A stretch of DNA of 64,000 bases from Manduca sexta (taxonomy: Eukaryota > Arthropoda > Insecta > Lepidoptera > Sphingidae), in the NCBI RefSeq assembly GCF_014839805.1, contig NC_051132.1:3162001-3226000 (forward strand). The letters run 5' to 3'. Positions within the stretch are counted from its first letter, which is position 1. Every line of letters begins with the position of its first letter. Positions 1-11,996 of the stretch are shown one piece after another. Made by a program: the position numbers and the translations under genes. The notes beneath the pieces are model-generated. The model searched no databases. It saw only the letters and a program-made list of their open reading frames with translations, and was not told where the DNA came from.

Positions 1-376
1 TCTACAGAACCAAACCCAGAATGGAACGCGACGATAGATACAGAAATCGTTATAGAAACAGTGAGAAACGAACAGTACAACCTTACAAGCAACGTGTATC
101 ATGTAGTGAGTGCTTCAGATGAGAACCGGACATGCATAGACAATTCATCCGAGTGCTATAGGAAAAACGACTATGACACTATAGAGATAAGTGTTGTTAT
201 TGTGCTATGTGTTCTTATAGTGGTGACAGTGATCGGTAATACATTGATAATTTCGGCGGTGGTGACCACCAAACGGTTGCGGACGGTGACCAATTGTTTT
301 GTGACCAGTTTGGCGGTTGCTGATTTGCTGGTCGGCATTTTTGTTATGCCGCCTGCGATTGCTGTTCATATTAGTG
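1..376 (+). CDS. TyrR: Tyramine receptor-like GPCR, exon with N-terminus, TM1 and TM2 (5' partial)
   Basis: The frame is open from base 1 with no in-frame ATG before the membrane region, so the start codon lies upstream of the window. A GTG at 61 is an internal Val, not a start. It encodes an extracellular N-terminus with four N-glycosylation sequons (window residues 9, 27, 42 and 48). TM1 follows with the conserved Gly-Asn (N1.50, residue 80), then the short loop TTKRLRTVTN, then TM2 with LAVAD (D2.50, residue 108). A GTAAGT donor begins at 377 and splits a Gly codon (phase 1), which completes at 10500-10501. The loop and TM2 are typical of insect tyramine/octopamine receptors. With the other exons the best match from memory is the TyrR / TAR2 group, which couples tyramine binding at the plasma membrane to G proteins. 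The exact paralogue (TyrR or TyrR-II) is not settled. Confidence 0.9.
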
Positions 377-718
377 GTAAGTGATTTTATATATTTGAAG
401 TAAAAATGGAATGGTATGTTTGAAATGATGTTTGATTTGACTTCATTTACTATGAAGTATGAACCCATAAAATATTAGATTCTCTAACTTTTGCTCCACG
501 CATGTTGGGTCAGCAGTTTGTATCGGAGAAGTGTAAACAAGATTATGGAGTGTTGATCATACTAATATATACTATAATGCCGTAAAGAAAAAATTACTGA
601 TGAGAATTTTGGAATCCTTGCATTTTGCGTACGCGTGCATTTTAATTGTTCTTACATCATCTGTAAAAATATATATGTATGTGCGCGTACAACATACCTA
701 AATACGGTAGATTACCAC

Positions 719-1250
719 AAGATGGTGGTGGTTGGATATATTTTATATCCGCCCAGATAGCACACACCACACACACACCATCACGCATTTTATCCCCGAA
801 GGGGTATGCAGAGGTGCAACCAGGGCACCCACTTTTCGCCAAGTGTGTCGCCATGATGTGATAGGGGGCGAGCCTATCGCCATATCGGGCACAAATCCAG
901 ACTCCGGGCTGATACTGAGCAGAAAAACTCAATCATCACTTTGCCCGACCCGGGATTCGAACCCAGGACCTCAGAGCGCTGCCGTACCGCGCATGCAGTA
1001 CAACTACGCTACCGAGGCAGTCAAGCCGCCCAGATAGCGACCATCTTAGTAAGGTGTTAAAACCCATCTTAGTAGCCCTCGTAAGTGTGTCGCGTTCTGG
1101 GATCATTCTGTGTATATCTGGTTCCAACAGACCGGCAAATTGGGTCGACTATACAGGGATAATCACTTCTTGTCAGTCTTAGTACATGTATTTTACTGGA
1201 CTCCACTTACCATCAGGTGCAGTGGGATCAATTTGTCGTGCACGAATAAA
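719..1250 (-). mobile_element. Repeat family C copy, split by a SINE-B insertion
   Basis: The outer parts (719-761 and 1026-1250) match the 12.7-kb copy in reverse orientation. Shared blocks include GGATATATTTTATATCCG, the GTGTCGCGTTC block, the GTCGAC block and CCACTTACCATCAGGTGCAG. Family C recurs about a dozen times in the window. It could be a non-autonomous element or the 3' end of a LINE; I do not recognise a named family. Confidence 0.7.
762..1025 (-). mobile_element. tRNA-derived SINE (family B), full-length, nested in repeat C
   Basis: Read on the minus strand it begins with a tRNA-like head: an A-box-like stretch around GTAGCGTAGTTG and a B box GGGTTCGAATCC. A body with ATATGGCGATAGGCTCG follows, then a 3' part with CCCCTTCGGGGATAAAA and a TG-rich tail. 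It is flanked by the 13-bp direct repeat CCGCCCAGATAGC (749-761 and 1026-1038), a target-site duplication that shows it jumped into the family C copy. Confidence 0.85.
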
Positions 1251-2057
1251 AAAAAAAATGGACATTAGTTCTGAAGTAACAATAGTAACAAAACTCATTA
1301 AATATTTTCATATAGCACTAATCACCGAAATGTTGATACGTTTGCACATGAAATGCAACAATGCTGGCCCATTGCTTTCTACGTCACGAATTTCATACTA
1401 TGGCTGATTTATTGTAACAACGAACGGTGTTTGTGATCTAGGCTACGGAGTATTCCCTCATGTTATCTATTCTTCTGACACAAGCGAATTTGTCAACCAT
1501 TTTGAAAATAACATTGAAAGTGTTAAAATCTGTTTTAGCTTGCCTTTCAATACCATATTTTAATACTTCAATATGTAATAGTTTAAGTAAACTAGTTTAA
1601 ATAAAGTTATTTCTCTGTTGTATAGTTATGAGTTAAGTACTGTTCATTATTCTATTATGGGGTAATGGTTTACTGTATTCCTCTTTAGTATAGTTATGCG
1701 TTAAGTACGGTTCCTTTTTTATTATAGGGTTAAAAATTATTGATTTCTAGTCGTATATACCTCTAATGCTGTATTCCTTCGTTTTTCTAAAATTATCACT
1801 GTTAGATGTGAATGAAATCCACAAAGTATTATTTTTTACTGTAACTGTTTCGTCTAACCAAATAAACTTAATTTAAATAATCTTGTTTGTAGAAAATATC
1901 ATTCCAACTAAAGAAATTCTCAACTTCTATGTGTCTGTACATATAAAAGCATTGCTTTAAAATTTGCTTAACTTTTTCTAGTTGTGTCTAGAATTATAGT
2001 CAGGGCAATTACAAGTTTTAAAAAAGTTTTTTAACCCTGAAGCGGTGGAATTTTAAT

Positions 2058-2262
2058 AAGGGCACGAAAAAGTGACTCCACTGCGCCTGATGGTAAGTGG
2101 AGTGGCGTCCAATAGAATGTTGACTGATGAGAGATGATTGATGACAGTCGACACAATTATGCCGGCCTGTTGGAACCGAAAATACTGATCCCGGAACGCG
2201 ACACACTTACGTTAACCACTATGGAGGGTTTTAACATCTTGTTTATGGTTGTCTCTGCGCAA
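2058..2262 (+). mobile_element. Repeat family C copy
   Basis: Shows the family blocks in order: GGCACGAAAAAGTGACTCC, CTGATGGTAAGTGGAGTG, GTCGACACAATTATGCCGG and GATCCCGGAACGCGACACAC. Lies in intron 1 of the receptor. The reading frames over it are repeat shadows. Confidence 0.7.
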
Positions 2263-3255
2263 ATCTTTGAAAATATAGACGTAGATTTACCTGAAGATTT
2301 AACTATCGAATTCCTATAACGTGACTAATAGAACACTGGATATTGATTTTAGTCCTTTTTACCGAGTCTGGTTATATTTTGTGATTATGTCAAATACAAC
2401 TAACACCCAGAAACAGTAGTACATTTACCGAAGATTTGAATTGAAAATTGCATCGCTTCACAATTTTTGATCTTTGATAACTCACGAGTTTCACATCACA
2501 AGAAATCAAAAGGTAATAAACCTGTATGAACAAAACTTGATTAAAATGTTCGGCGACTGCCTACCCAATCGCTTCATGCATATTCCTAAAGGGTTGTCTT
2601 AACATTTTCAATCAATCAAAGGTTCGTCACGCTCTACCGGGCAGAGAAAGAGCAGTGTCCGTTATTTTGACAATAATAATACATTGACAGCATCGACTAT
2701 GTGACACTCACTGTTCATATAATCATGATACTTTCCTAAAAGCGTTGTTTCCATTGCTTTATTTACCGCTCAACAGTCATAGATAATATTAGACCCATAA
2801 AAAATTACCGTAACTTTTCCTACTTTCAACTTTGACATTGGCAAAATCATCGTCCGCCGACGATGGAGCCACAATCTAAAAAATGAATTGAATTGAAGTT
2901 ATTCAAGGGGAAATCACATTTACCGGTTTGTCTGAGTCAGTCTGTTTTCCCTATATTATGTATAGCATGGTGATCTTCTTAGTCGTAATCAGCTTATGGG
3001 ACTGCTCCAAGATACCATGACCCTCAATGGGTACCGAAACCGCCCTTATAATATCGCATTCAAAGAACTTAGTCGCTGTGAGGACATGTGTACCCTCACC
3101 TACTAAATATAGTCGTATTATATCTAAGTAGTTTTTTGAAAGGCCACGTGTCGGTCACGGCTCGGCGATGTTTCGGCTCTGCACCTAAAGGAATGTTATT
3201 AAGCTCAACGATGATATAATTAAATTTTTAGCTTGGTATAAATGATTCCTTCCTA

Positions 3256-3372
3256 ACCGAATTTCGACCACGGCGGCCCATCTCAACGGAGATTAGCCAA
3301 GTACGCAGGAGATAATATTATAGTGCATAAATGTGTGCGCAGTACACAGGTACACTGTCTGGTCAGTATAAA
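3256..3372 (+). mobile_element. Fragment of the GACCACGGCGGCC repeat family
   Basis: Starts at CCGAATTTCGACCACGGCGG and runs through a GTGTGCGCAGTACACAGGT block. A longer copy is at 30870-31217. The downstream tRNA-like part is missing here. Confidence 0.6.
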
Positions 3373-3760
3373 TATGAAGTAGTCATAATTTAATTATACG
3401 ACTTCATAAAAATCTTCGGTTGTTTTTTCTTATGCAGAAGTATTCAATGTCGACCGTAATTTTAATGATACTACGTTCGGACCAATCACATCTCGATATC
3501 AGCTGCTGTACATTAGCCAAATTCTGGCGACTAGACCTTATTTTGTTGTGCATAATTTCTACTATTGTGTGGCATTATTTTTGGTCTGCACATGTCACCA
3601 CGTCCAGTAATCACTGCCGTCCCAGAATCAAACTTTTCATCCCATCACAGTAATAGGTTACTGCCAGTTAAACTACAGAATAATCAATAACCTATACGGA
3701 GACATACTGATAAAACCTATTTGAAACGTTTAATGCGATACAGTCTATTTGTGGTTATTG

Positions 3761-3801
3761 AATATTGTTTCACAATACGCTCGGTATTGTGAAACAATAT
3801 T
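3761..3801. repeat. Perfect 18-bp inverted repeat, 5-nt loop
   Basis: AATATTGTTTCACAATAC (3761-3778) and its exact complement (3784-3801) flank GCTCG. The 18-mer of the right arm also occurs exactly at 34869-34886, so it probably belongs to a dispersed element. Confidence 0.75.
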
Positions 3802-4377
3802 TTATATTGACCTGCATAATAAAGCTGCAATGAACTGGCTGTATTTTTATTGCCATTTATAGTAGACTTGATGAGTTGTGTCTGGACTTGTGATGCAATC
3901 AAGTACTTCTGCCAGATACTTTTATCATATATTGATTCAAATTATAAAAAATTGTACATATTTTTTTTCATTCTTAAATTTTGCAAAGATTTCGAATTTA
4001 GTGCCACATATTTGTGAGCCTGGACTGCAGCCGCAATTAGGAAAACTCATGCATGAAAATCTTATATCTGATACATAATTCAGTTTTCAATAAAACAATA
4101 ATAATTATATAGTATGCTGATTACGAAAAATATATCTACATACATGGACATTAAAAAGAATCTCCCTCCTTAAGTTCCTAAATTTTTACACTAATTACAA
4201 AGGTATTTAATGTCTAAGAAGAGCATTGGATGGATTTTAAAATTTTATGAGCGTACGCCGAGACGTTTGTTCAGTGCTTCGAGTCGTTTCCATGACGGAG
4301 GATCTGGGGACGCGAATGGTGTCATTCAGTGAATGAATGGTGAATGACTACCGAAAGGCCCTCAGGCTTTTAAACAG

Positions 4378-4584
4378 TTTTAACCAGTGGCCTAATCATA
4401 GTGACTGACAAAAAAAAAATAAAAAGCGAGAAAACAATATGTTATGATCCTGACTCAATCAGTTTAATTACGCAGAACTGTATTTTAACCAGTGGCCTAA
4501 TCATAGTCACTACAAAAAAAAAGTAAAGTGAGAAAACAATTTTATCAAGATATCGACTCAATCAGTTTAATGACGCAGAACTGC
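4378..4584. repeat. Imperfect two-copy tandem duplication, ~105-bp unit
   Basis: Both units begin TTTTAACCAGTGGCCTAATC and end in CGCAGAACTG. The offset is 105 bp, and the units differ by scattered substitutions and small indels around an A-tract. Confidence 0.8.
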
Positions 4585-6040
4585 AGTAATTGCTCTTAAG
4601 TGACCATTACACGATCAATCTGAAATCAGTTCAATCCGTGATTTTGGCATTATGTCAAATTAATCATGCAATGTGGATAGATGGATTGATAAGTAGGGTC
4701 TCGAAAAATATTTAGTAATAATTTGATCTGTAGTTGCGGATTGAATTGATAGATTAACGTTTAATGCTTATAGGTCTATAAGTATACTAGGGTGAGATAT
4801 GTATCTTAAATCGAAGCCATAAAGGTTATTATCTATTTCATAAAGGGTTTATTGAATTTTATTGAGAATGCGACGGTATTCTATGAGAGAGTATTGCTAT
4901 CCGCATTTAATGCTGTTCGATCATGCTATAGATGAAACTCGCTACAGTAGATCTCAATAATACAAGTCATAAATGAAATCCATAGATTATAAGCCGTTTT
5001 GTGAAAAGCCACAAATCTCACTAACAAAAATACTTTCCAAATAGAAAGAACTTGCGAAAAAGAAACCTGACAAAGCAAAACTCAGGCAAAATAAAAAGCA
5101 AATTAGTGAAACAAGGGAGAGACGTCGTGTTTAAATTCGTTCCGAGACTTCACGATGACATTTACGTGAACAACATATGGTAATTGTGGAACGCTATTCA
5201 AATACGTGACGCAGCAAGGAATTTCCTCTCAGACGATACTGTCGCGTCATTCTAGTGCTTTCGCATGAGGTGCTAGATTAGATATTCTAGGAAACCTAAT
5301 TTTGTAAACAATCTTATAAGATTGTTCTCTGAGCTGTCTAATTGCTTTCCGTAATGGTAAATAATTGTGCTAATTATTGTTAGACATTTAACTAAAGTTA
5401 ATTAAATTAGCTGCGCTTAAACATTTGAAATTCCTTCTTAAGTATATATAAGTTTTTGAAGGATACAAGACAGTTTAATTAATGAGCGTTATGAGACTAA
5501 ACAATATTTTAGTTTGATAGGAACGGAGAAATTACACTTGATGCTGTGTAATTCAAATTTCAGGTGATGCTGTTGTTTAAAAGGAAACTGTAACGCTTTC
5601 TTTCAGTCAAGCGGCTTGCTTATCTCATCGTTTAGCAAAGATATTGTCAATATAAAACTTTTTTAAAGAAGAGCTCTACAAACTTGCATGCGTCTAAAAT
5701 AAATATACAAATGACGTCCTTTCAATCATTAAGGTACAAATTTCAAATAAATTCCACCTACATGTAAAATCGATTAGAAAACATATCGGTGGTGAAGCAA
5801 GCACCGATCCACTCGTAAAGTTCTTGACGGTGTGCAGTGACCAAAAAATGGTGCGGGATTAGATTTTTAACAAGATTTAGCTTTAATTTGAAGGATCTAC
5901 TTCGTGGCTTAACTCATGTATTGAAAGTTAAACCTATATTTGTTTGTTGATCTAAATCGGCTTTTATTATGATATATCGTTTGGTTCTTCGCGTGAAAAT
6001 AATAATTTAACAATAGTGCTAGCTATGTATTATATTCTAT

Positions 6041-6182
6041 CTTACTGCTGAGAAGGCGCTTCTTTTACTAGTGAGAGGATTTAAAGCTTAACCCACTACG
6101 CTAGGCTAGAGCGGATTGGCAGACTTTACGTACCTTCGAAGTTCCTAAGTATAATTCTTAGTTTTCCTCACGATGTTTTTCT
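6041..6182 (-). mobile_element. Degraded 3' part of SINE-A
   Basis: Contains recognisable blocks in reverse orientation: TAGTGAGAGGATTTAAAGC, CCACTACGCTAGGC and CGGATTGGCAGACTT, then TTTTCCTCACGATGTTTTT. The tRNA head is missing. Confidence 0.55.
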
Positions 6183-6871
6183 GAACGTGACGATATTAGC
6201 CTTAAATTTTGATGCTATAAACATAAAACGAAGACCACTCATTGTAATTTCATTAAATCAAGTAGAGTAATCAAGTAGATATTTTTAAGTTATTGAAGAA
6301 CAAAGGCTCATATTTTTTAATCTATTTTGTTTCTGTAAGGCCATAGCCTGCGTGATTCTAGATTCATGTTTATTTATAAGTAGTGAAGTAGAGTGTGGAG
6401 AAAGAAGGTTGGAGGAAGTAGAGGAGAACAAATAAGTCGATGTAACCAACATCAACTTATTTGCTTGTTATCACCAAAGCTAAAAAAAACGATTATGTTA
6501 GTGGCCAAGAAATAGTGCAACCTATTTACCTTAATCACAAAGTACATCCTTCCTTGTATTTACCCGTCGTTGATTTTCTTAGTCAATGGTCACCCTCCAT
6601 CGATATTTTTTACGCTTATATCGTACCGGTAGTATAAGTAGTCTTGAAACCCCGAGCATCGTACTTGACTTGTTACTCCAATCTTATAGAGGTTGGGAGC
6701 GGATTTACTCGCAACTTAGACGATTATGCTCAAAACATTTAAGGTTTCTGAGACATATATTGTATTTGCTACAGATACATAAAATTCAAGAACAATGAGA
6801 TAGTTTATTATGGAATTGATTACCCTGTGTTTCTCTTGCATTATATAGTATATACACCCAATACGCCATTA

Positions 6872-7058
6872 TTCCAAGGGGTAGGCACAGGTGCCACTAG
6901 TACTCTCACTTTTATGTTCCGTCTCATGATGTGATAAGAGCAACCTTATTGCCATATCGCACAAATAACACACTGCGTGCTGATACTGACCAGAAAAAGT
7001 CAATATCATTTTGACAACCCGACATTTGAACAAGGAACTTTAGAAACGAGGTCATCGT
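6872..7058 (-). mobile_element. Degraded SINE-B
   Basis: Blocks in reverse order: AAGGGGTAGGCACAGGTGCC, CATGATGTGATAAGAGC, CCTTATTGCCATATCGCAC and GCTGATACTGACCAGAAAAA. The B-box region is decayed. Confidence 0.55.
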
Positions 7059-8174
7059 CGTTTTGACTAGATATATTGCAATTCAAGATCTAACGAGACT
7101 CTTTATTCTTCTAGATTTGTTCCTACATAAAGGTCCAGATAGTAGACACGTCGTACTCACTTAACACAATTAAACTTATCAGTGACTTGGAATACTGATA
7201 AGGTGTTTTCTTTTTTTTTATAGCAACTCGGCAAGGGCTTCAGTGCATCTAATGTTAAGCGAAGTAAAGCCGATAGAAAATGCTGACTAATCAAAGATAC
7301 AAGCATCTCTGGACTGTTATGTCGCAAGTTGCATCTATGCAAAAAATTGTTACATAACTGGTTATATTTTTTCATAGCATAAGTTATAAGTACCTGAGAA
7401 AAAATATCTTTATGGACGAAACGGATAACCAAGTGATTCTATAATGGTATTAAGGCACGGAACCCTTAAAACGAACCTCTAAGCTGTAGATATAGGTATC
7501 CAGTTTCTGTATGTAACCTCAGAAAAATAACTTCTGATACAATACTGAAATCCATACAAAACAATCGGTCGCCTATAAACCCAGCAATTCATGTGGTGTT
7601 TCCACTACAAAATACAAGATAAATAGCTTTGACGAGCGTTAGTCAATAAACATAGTGTAAGTCGTTCTAAATTTCGAAACTGAATGGCGAAATATAACCA
7701 AATTGCCTTGTATTTTGGACTAGCGTAGGCGATCTTGAACGGAAATTGAATGTCATTTTTTTGGAATCGATGAATTTCAATCCGTTTCAGTTCAGTTGGT
7801 TTAATCGTTGTTAAATGAGATTTGGGAATGGATCTCTTGTTTGCCGCTTTTATGTCATTCTGTAATGAAAGCCGACAGTGATGAACAATTGAATAATTTG
7901 CACATCAATAGTTTTATTGATAATTTCATCAATATAATGAAGATATCAATAATTTAAGAATGTATTGGCCAGTCATTTAATGTTCTAAAAAAACTTGATC
8001 TCGAAGAATACAAAATTCACTAACTCGCTTTATTGATATTAGGAGCTATTTCTCAAATACAGGAATATTTATATCTAGAAAATTCAGTTGTAAGTCATCA
8101 TTGTTAAAGTTGAATTGTTTCCTCTCAAGGAAACCAATCAAGGAAAAAATCGTGATTATAAAACCGACACAATG

Positions 8175-8255
8175 AGTTACCCCACCTACAAATCAAACCC
8201 AGGTCTGCAGTCCATAGCCTTTTCACGCTGCCACGAGACCAAGAAGGCAATAATT
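8175..8255 (-). mobile_element. tRNA-like head of a decayed SINE
   Basis: On the minus strand TTGGTCTCGTGGC resembles an A box and CTGGGTTTGATT a decayed B box, about 35 bp apart. No clear cloverleaf, so this is not called a tRNA gene. Confidence 0.4.
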
Positions 8256-8839
8256 CATTGTACGAGAGTAGTGTTTCAATAACCATATATTCTACCCAAG
8301 CTTAGATGTAAGCACAGAATTACAGTTAATCATGTCGGAAAGATAATAAATCTTATGTCCAAGGAATAAAGGACAAAAGTACATTCACGAAGAATAAATG
8401 GATTCCAAGACACTCCAAACACCTTTAATGCAAATGCTTTGCGAAATAAATTTGATTATAGTAGCGACGTAGCCAAAACATTAAATAAATGATTGATGGC
8501 GGACTATGAAAAGGCTTTCAGTAATTGCCACCTCCATTTCTTTTTACTTCGCCAATTTACTTGGAAATTCATTGATGTCACTTTCGTGTTTCACACTTAT
8601 TAAAAGTATAACCGGCTGGGCTGGTGGACCTGTCAGGGGAATAAAAACGTGCCAGCTCATGGCTCTTCTAAAATTAGACGTTAGGGCATAATTGTTTTAA
8701 TAGCTCAAGCTTTTTATGGCAATCTATGGTGCGTTTAATGTATTTCTTTGAAGTAAATATAATTATGACCTGTATTTTCGATTACTTGCGAGTTTAACGA
8801 ATAGTACGAAACCTAATATCTGCTCTGTTTTTTTAACTG

Positions 8840-8899
8840 TCCTATTGCTGGGAACGGATCTTCTCTTCTCTTGAGAGTGTTTAGGCCATGGTCCACTAA
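8840..8899 (-). mobile_element. 3' end fragment of SINE-A
   Basis: TCCTATTGCTGGGAACGGAT then TTTAGGCCATGGTCCACTAA match the 3' region of SINE-A in reverse orientation. Only about 60 bp are left. Confidence 0.45.
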
Positions 8900-10499
8900 G
8901 TTTATAGTTTTCAACAGTAGGTGCTTCAAACTTCATATTTATTACAAAATAATTTGTAAAGTTTTACGAAATATAAAGTAATTCGCATCGTACTTGCGAA
9001 AAAAAATTACATTAAAAAGGAAACAATTAGGGAGACGTTTATGAAGAGCATTACCAAGAGAATTAACCTAAAACTTTTATTCATTTCCCTTTGAAATTTT
9101 GTTTGGATCATAGAACGACGTTAATAGCCTTCCTATTGAAAGTGAACATTTTTCAGTTTTTAAATTTCGCTCGTTAAAACCTTGATAAAATGTTACGATT
9201 TAAATTAAAGCTGATAGGATATCGTTTACTTGCTCTAGTAATGATCATAATGTGGCCTAGATTAGAAGCCCTTGAGATATATTCCCCAGTTCGGCAACAC
9301 TATTGGGTATAACACAATTTATACATCATTTAACAATGTGCAAATCTAAAACAGTTCGAAGCAAGGGTTTTGAACAGGCTTGTTCGGCTATAGCATAAGC
9401 CGCATAACAAAGCGAGGCTTTCATCGGAAACGCCGCCGTTCGCCAGATGTTTATGATTTGATCGAGCATTCCTAATACTTTATACTGAACAGGCATTAGT
9501 AAATGTGGTTCGCAAAATTAGAATCAAATCCATTCAGTGATTTATGCGTTCTGAAATAAAAACATTTCCACCAATCCGCATTTATTATATATTTTAAGTG
9601 TCAGGTACATCAAATCTTTTGTAATTAAATCTCATCCTTGTATTTTAAAGGGATAGGCAGACGCTCGTCAATTATTCATAGACCTTATTTTCGATATACC
9701 TACAACAAAGTCAATCCTTGTGCACAAGTACTAAATTCGAGCAACTGTATATTTTATACTTTTGCCCAAACAAGCATCTTGTGGAAACAATTTTACTTAT
9801 GGCCGCCTCATTGACGTCAGCCTCGTCTAAAGGGCAAATCTATTTCAAAAGTTCAGCCAAAAATGGGAATCGAAACAAACATCTCTCAGTCGCCGAATCA
9901 TATTTGTTAAACTAAGAAGCCGATAAAATGTTACCGTATCTACTTGTTTATTTATTGCCATTAATATAGATATGTGGTCCGCTCCGCAACGAATCGTATG
10001 CATTTCTAATGGGTATGGACCTAGTTCCAATGTTTCCCTCAATATCGATTCATGTACATTCGACCTCAACTATTATTTTGTTAACAGTTTTAAAGTAAAG
10101 TGTAACAGGAATTTTGGAAATTTTGACTTGACTGCAATAGTACAATTAGCTCACTGAAAACCGACTTCAAACTTTACTGCTGTACTTTACTTTACTCTAT
10201 ACATTCAGTCATCAGTGAGTCAGTCATTTATTTCTTAATTATGCTTTATTCGTTATTAGTCAACTTGGCATATAATTCTTCTGGTATTATAGTAGCCTTG
10301 GACGGAAATGATCACTTACTAACTGTAATTTCTCCACATATATATTATACCTGTAATGCTGTACGGGATCCAAGTGTCGCATCGTATTGGCTACAAATTC
10401 TAATCTTGAGAAATTACGTATTGTTCGGAACAAAATATAAACACTATGTTTTAAAAATACTTATACTTAAACTGTGCTAATATGCATTTCATTTCACAG

Positions 10500-10728
10500 G
10501 TAAATGGGAGCTCGGCTGGGTCCTCTGCGATATCTGGATCAGCCTGGACATCCTCCTCTGCACTGCATCCATTCTATCCCTCTGCGCCATCAGCGTCGAC
10601 CGATACTTGGCTGTTACGAGGCCATTGACGTACTCTCGAAGACGAAGGTCCAAGAAACTGGCTCTCACCATGATTTTCTTTGTATGGATCGCAGCTGGCG
10701 CCATAACGTGCCCCCCTATGTTTGGATG
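10500..10728 (+). CDS. TyrR: Tyramine receptor-like GPCR, exon with TM3 and TM4
   Basis: Follows the acceptor TTTCACAG. The first two bases complete the Gly split in exon 1. It encodes GKWELGWVLCDIWISLD: C135 is the conserved disulphide Cys of TM3 and D142 (D3.32) is the Asp that salt-bridges the ligand amine. TM3 ends in D-R-Y (residues 159-161). The second intracellular loop is very basic (SRRRRSKK), and TM4 carries W188 (W4.50) and the PP motif. The GTAAGT donor at 10729 splits the codon for W202 (phase 2). All residues expected of an aminergic receptor are present, with no frameshift or stop. Confidence 0.95.
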
Positions 10729-11812
10729 GTAAGTCCTCTTGTTATCTTAGCCAATTCTTCTCCAAAAAAGTAGGGCACTTAGATTAGAATAATTAGAAAT
10801 GAACATTTAATTATCATCAAGCAATATGAAAGTGTAATAAAAAAATATTTTGCCCAGCCGTAGATAGTTTATAAAACCGGGCTGCTATTAATTATATTTA
10901 TGTTAGAATAACTTTGTTTGGTGCTATAATTACATATTTACGGAGAATATGAAAGAAGCCAAAACCTGTTCAACTAAACTAGAACTATCTAGATCAGGTT
11001 GTATTCTTAGTCACGTTTTAAATAACTTCAAATCCACTGAAACTTGTAAAGAACGACACAATGGAACAAGGTTGGCATACCAAATAAGTAACCAGATAAA
11101 TTTCACGGAATGTTTTTTGAACAGTAATGTAATAAAATGTAATTTGATGTTGTTTTTAAAAAATTATGGATATGTAACTCAAATCACAAATGATATGTTA
11201 GATTGAAGAAGGCATACAATACATGCAGTGGATCACCAAAAAAAACACTTGACTACAAAATTAGATCTCTTAAGAAAAAAAATCATTCCAAGCTTTTTGC
11301 TAAATTGGAACTAGCATTTTCCTTGTCTTGATGCTAGTGTGCATGAATAATTAATCTTTAGGGAAACTGACGCTCTGCTAAAACTTCTTTAAATAAAATG
11401 GATTGCACTGTATTTTTGTCGCATTAATCTTCATTACATGTTAAAATGTCAGATGGCTGGTGTTTTTATAAATATTAACTAGATTACTCTCTACAATATC
11501 TTGTTTCCACTTTAGAAATACATATATTTTTACATCACGCCTTTACTAATTTCACAGCGTTGGCAAAAATTTACACTTTTATTATACCATACCTACATTT
11601 CCCTAGCTATATTATATAAGGCAGGCCAATTGATGTTAATCTGGCAAGATTCCAGACTCAGCGCTGATAATGGGATAAACTCATTATCACTTTATCTGAC
11701 CAGGGAATCAAACCTGATCTACCAACACCAGATCTCAGCGTTAGTCTACAATCAACCCTTATACATCAGATTTCAGAACTAGCCTCTCTTAGATCCTCAA
11801 TTTTCCCTCCAG
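10729..11812 (+). other. Intron 2 of the receptor gene (1.1 kb)
   Basis: GTAAGT donor and TTTTCCCTCCAG acceptor, phase 2. Apart from a SINE-B remnant at 11625-11745, only AT-rich sequence is visible. An 85-codon open frame at 10949-11206 has no splice support. Confidence 0.9.
11625..11745 (-). mobile_element. Degraded SINE-B in intron 2
   Basis: Reverse-orientation blocks: ATTCCAGACTCAGCGCTGAT, ACTCATTATCACTTTATCTG and a B-box remnant GAATCAAACCTGATCT. It ends about 70 bp before the exon 3 acceptor. Confidence 0.55.
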
Positions 11813-11996
11813 GTACGAGCCTGACCACAACCAAGGTGGAGTGTGCCGATACAACCAGAATCCAGGCTACGTGGTATTCTCTGCCATGGGTTCCTTCTTC
11901 CTTCCAATGGCGGTGATGGTGTATGTGTACGCGAGAATATCCTGCGTGGTCGCGAGGAGACATCAGCAGCTTGCCAGCAGCACTAAGTGTAGTAAG
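11813..11996 (+). CDS. TyrR: Tyramine receptor-like GPCR, exon with ECL2 and TM5
   Basis: Starts after TTTTCCCTCCAG; its first base completes W202. It encodes the second extracellular loop with the partner Cys (C213) for C135, then TM5 as VVFSAMGSFFLPM. This places serines at 5.42 (S225) and 5.46 (S229), which contact the phenolic ring hydroxyl in aminergic receptors, plus P5.50 (P233) and Y5.58 (Y241). It ends in the start of the third intracellular loop. I place the donor at 11997 (AAG|GTGAAA, phase 0), because it joins in frame to exon 4. A GTAAGG at 11992 would break the frame. The motif CRYNQNPGYVVFSAMGSFF strongly recalls insect TyrR proteins. Confidence 0.93.

Larger units (their letters stand above)
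377..10499 (+). other. Intron 1 of the receptor gene (10.1 kb)
   Basis: GTAAGT donor at 377 and TTTCACAG acceptor ending at 10499, phase 1. It holds the repeats listed separately. I see no recognisable feature in 377-718, 1251-2055, 2265-3255, 3373-3760, 3802-4377, 4585-6040, 7059-8174, 8256-8839 and 8900-10499. Short reading frames there look random. Confidence 0.85.

Noticed and set aside
61..63. GTG at 61 as the receptor start codon
   Set aside because: The frame is open upstream to base 1 and adds another N-glycosylation sequon; an insect GPCR would start at ATG, so the start lies outside the window.
732..1037. 101-codon frame and its 91-codon minus-strand partner
   Set aside because: Both lie within the SINE-B and family C repeats.
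10504..10773. 89-codon frame starting MGARLGPLRY over the second receptor exon
   Set aside because: It is a shifted shadow; the frame at 10502 gives the conserved TM3-TM4 sequence and fits the splice phases.
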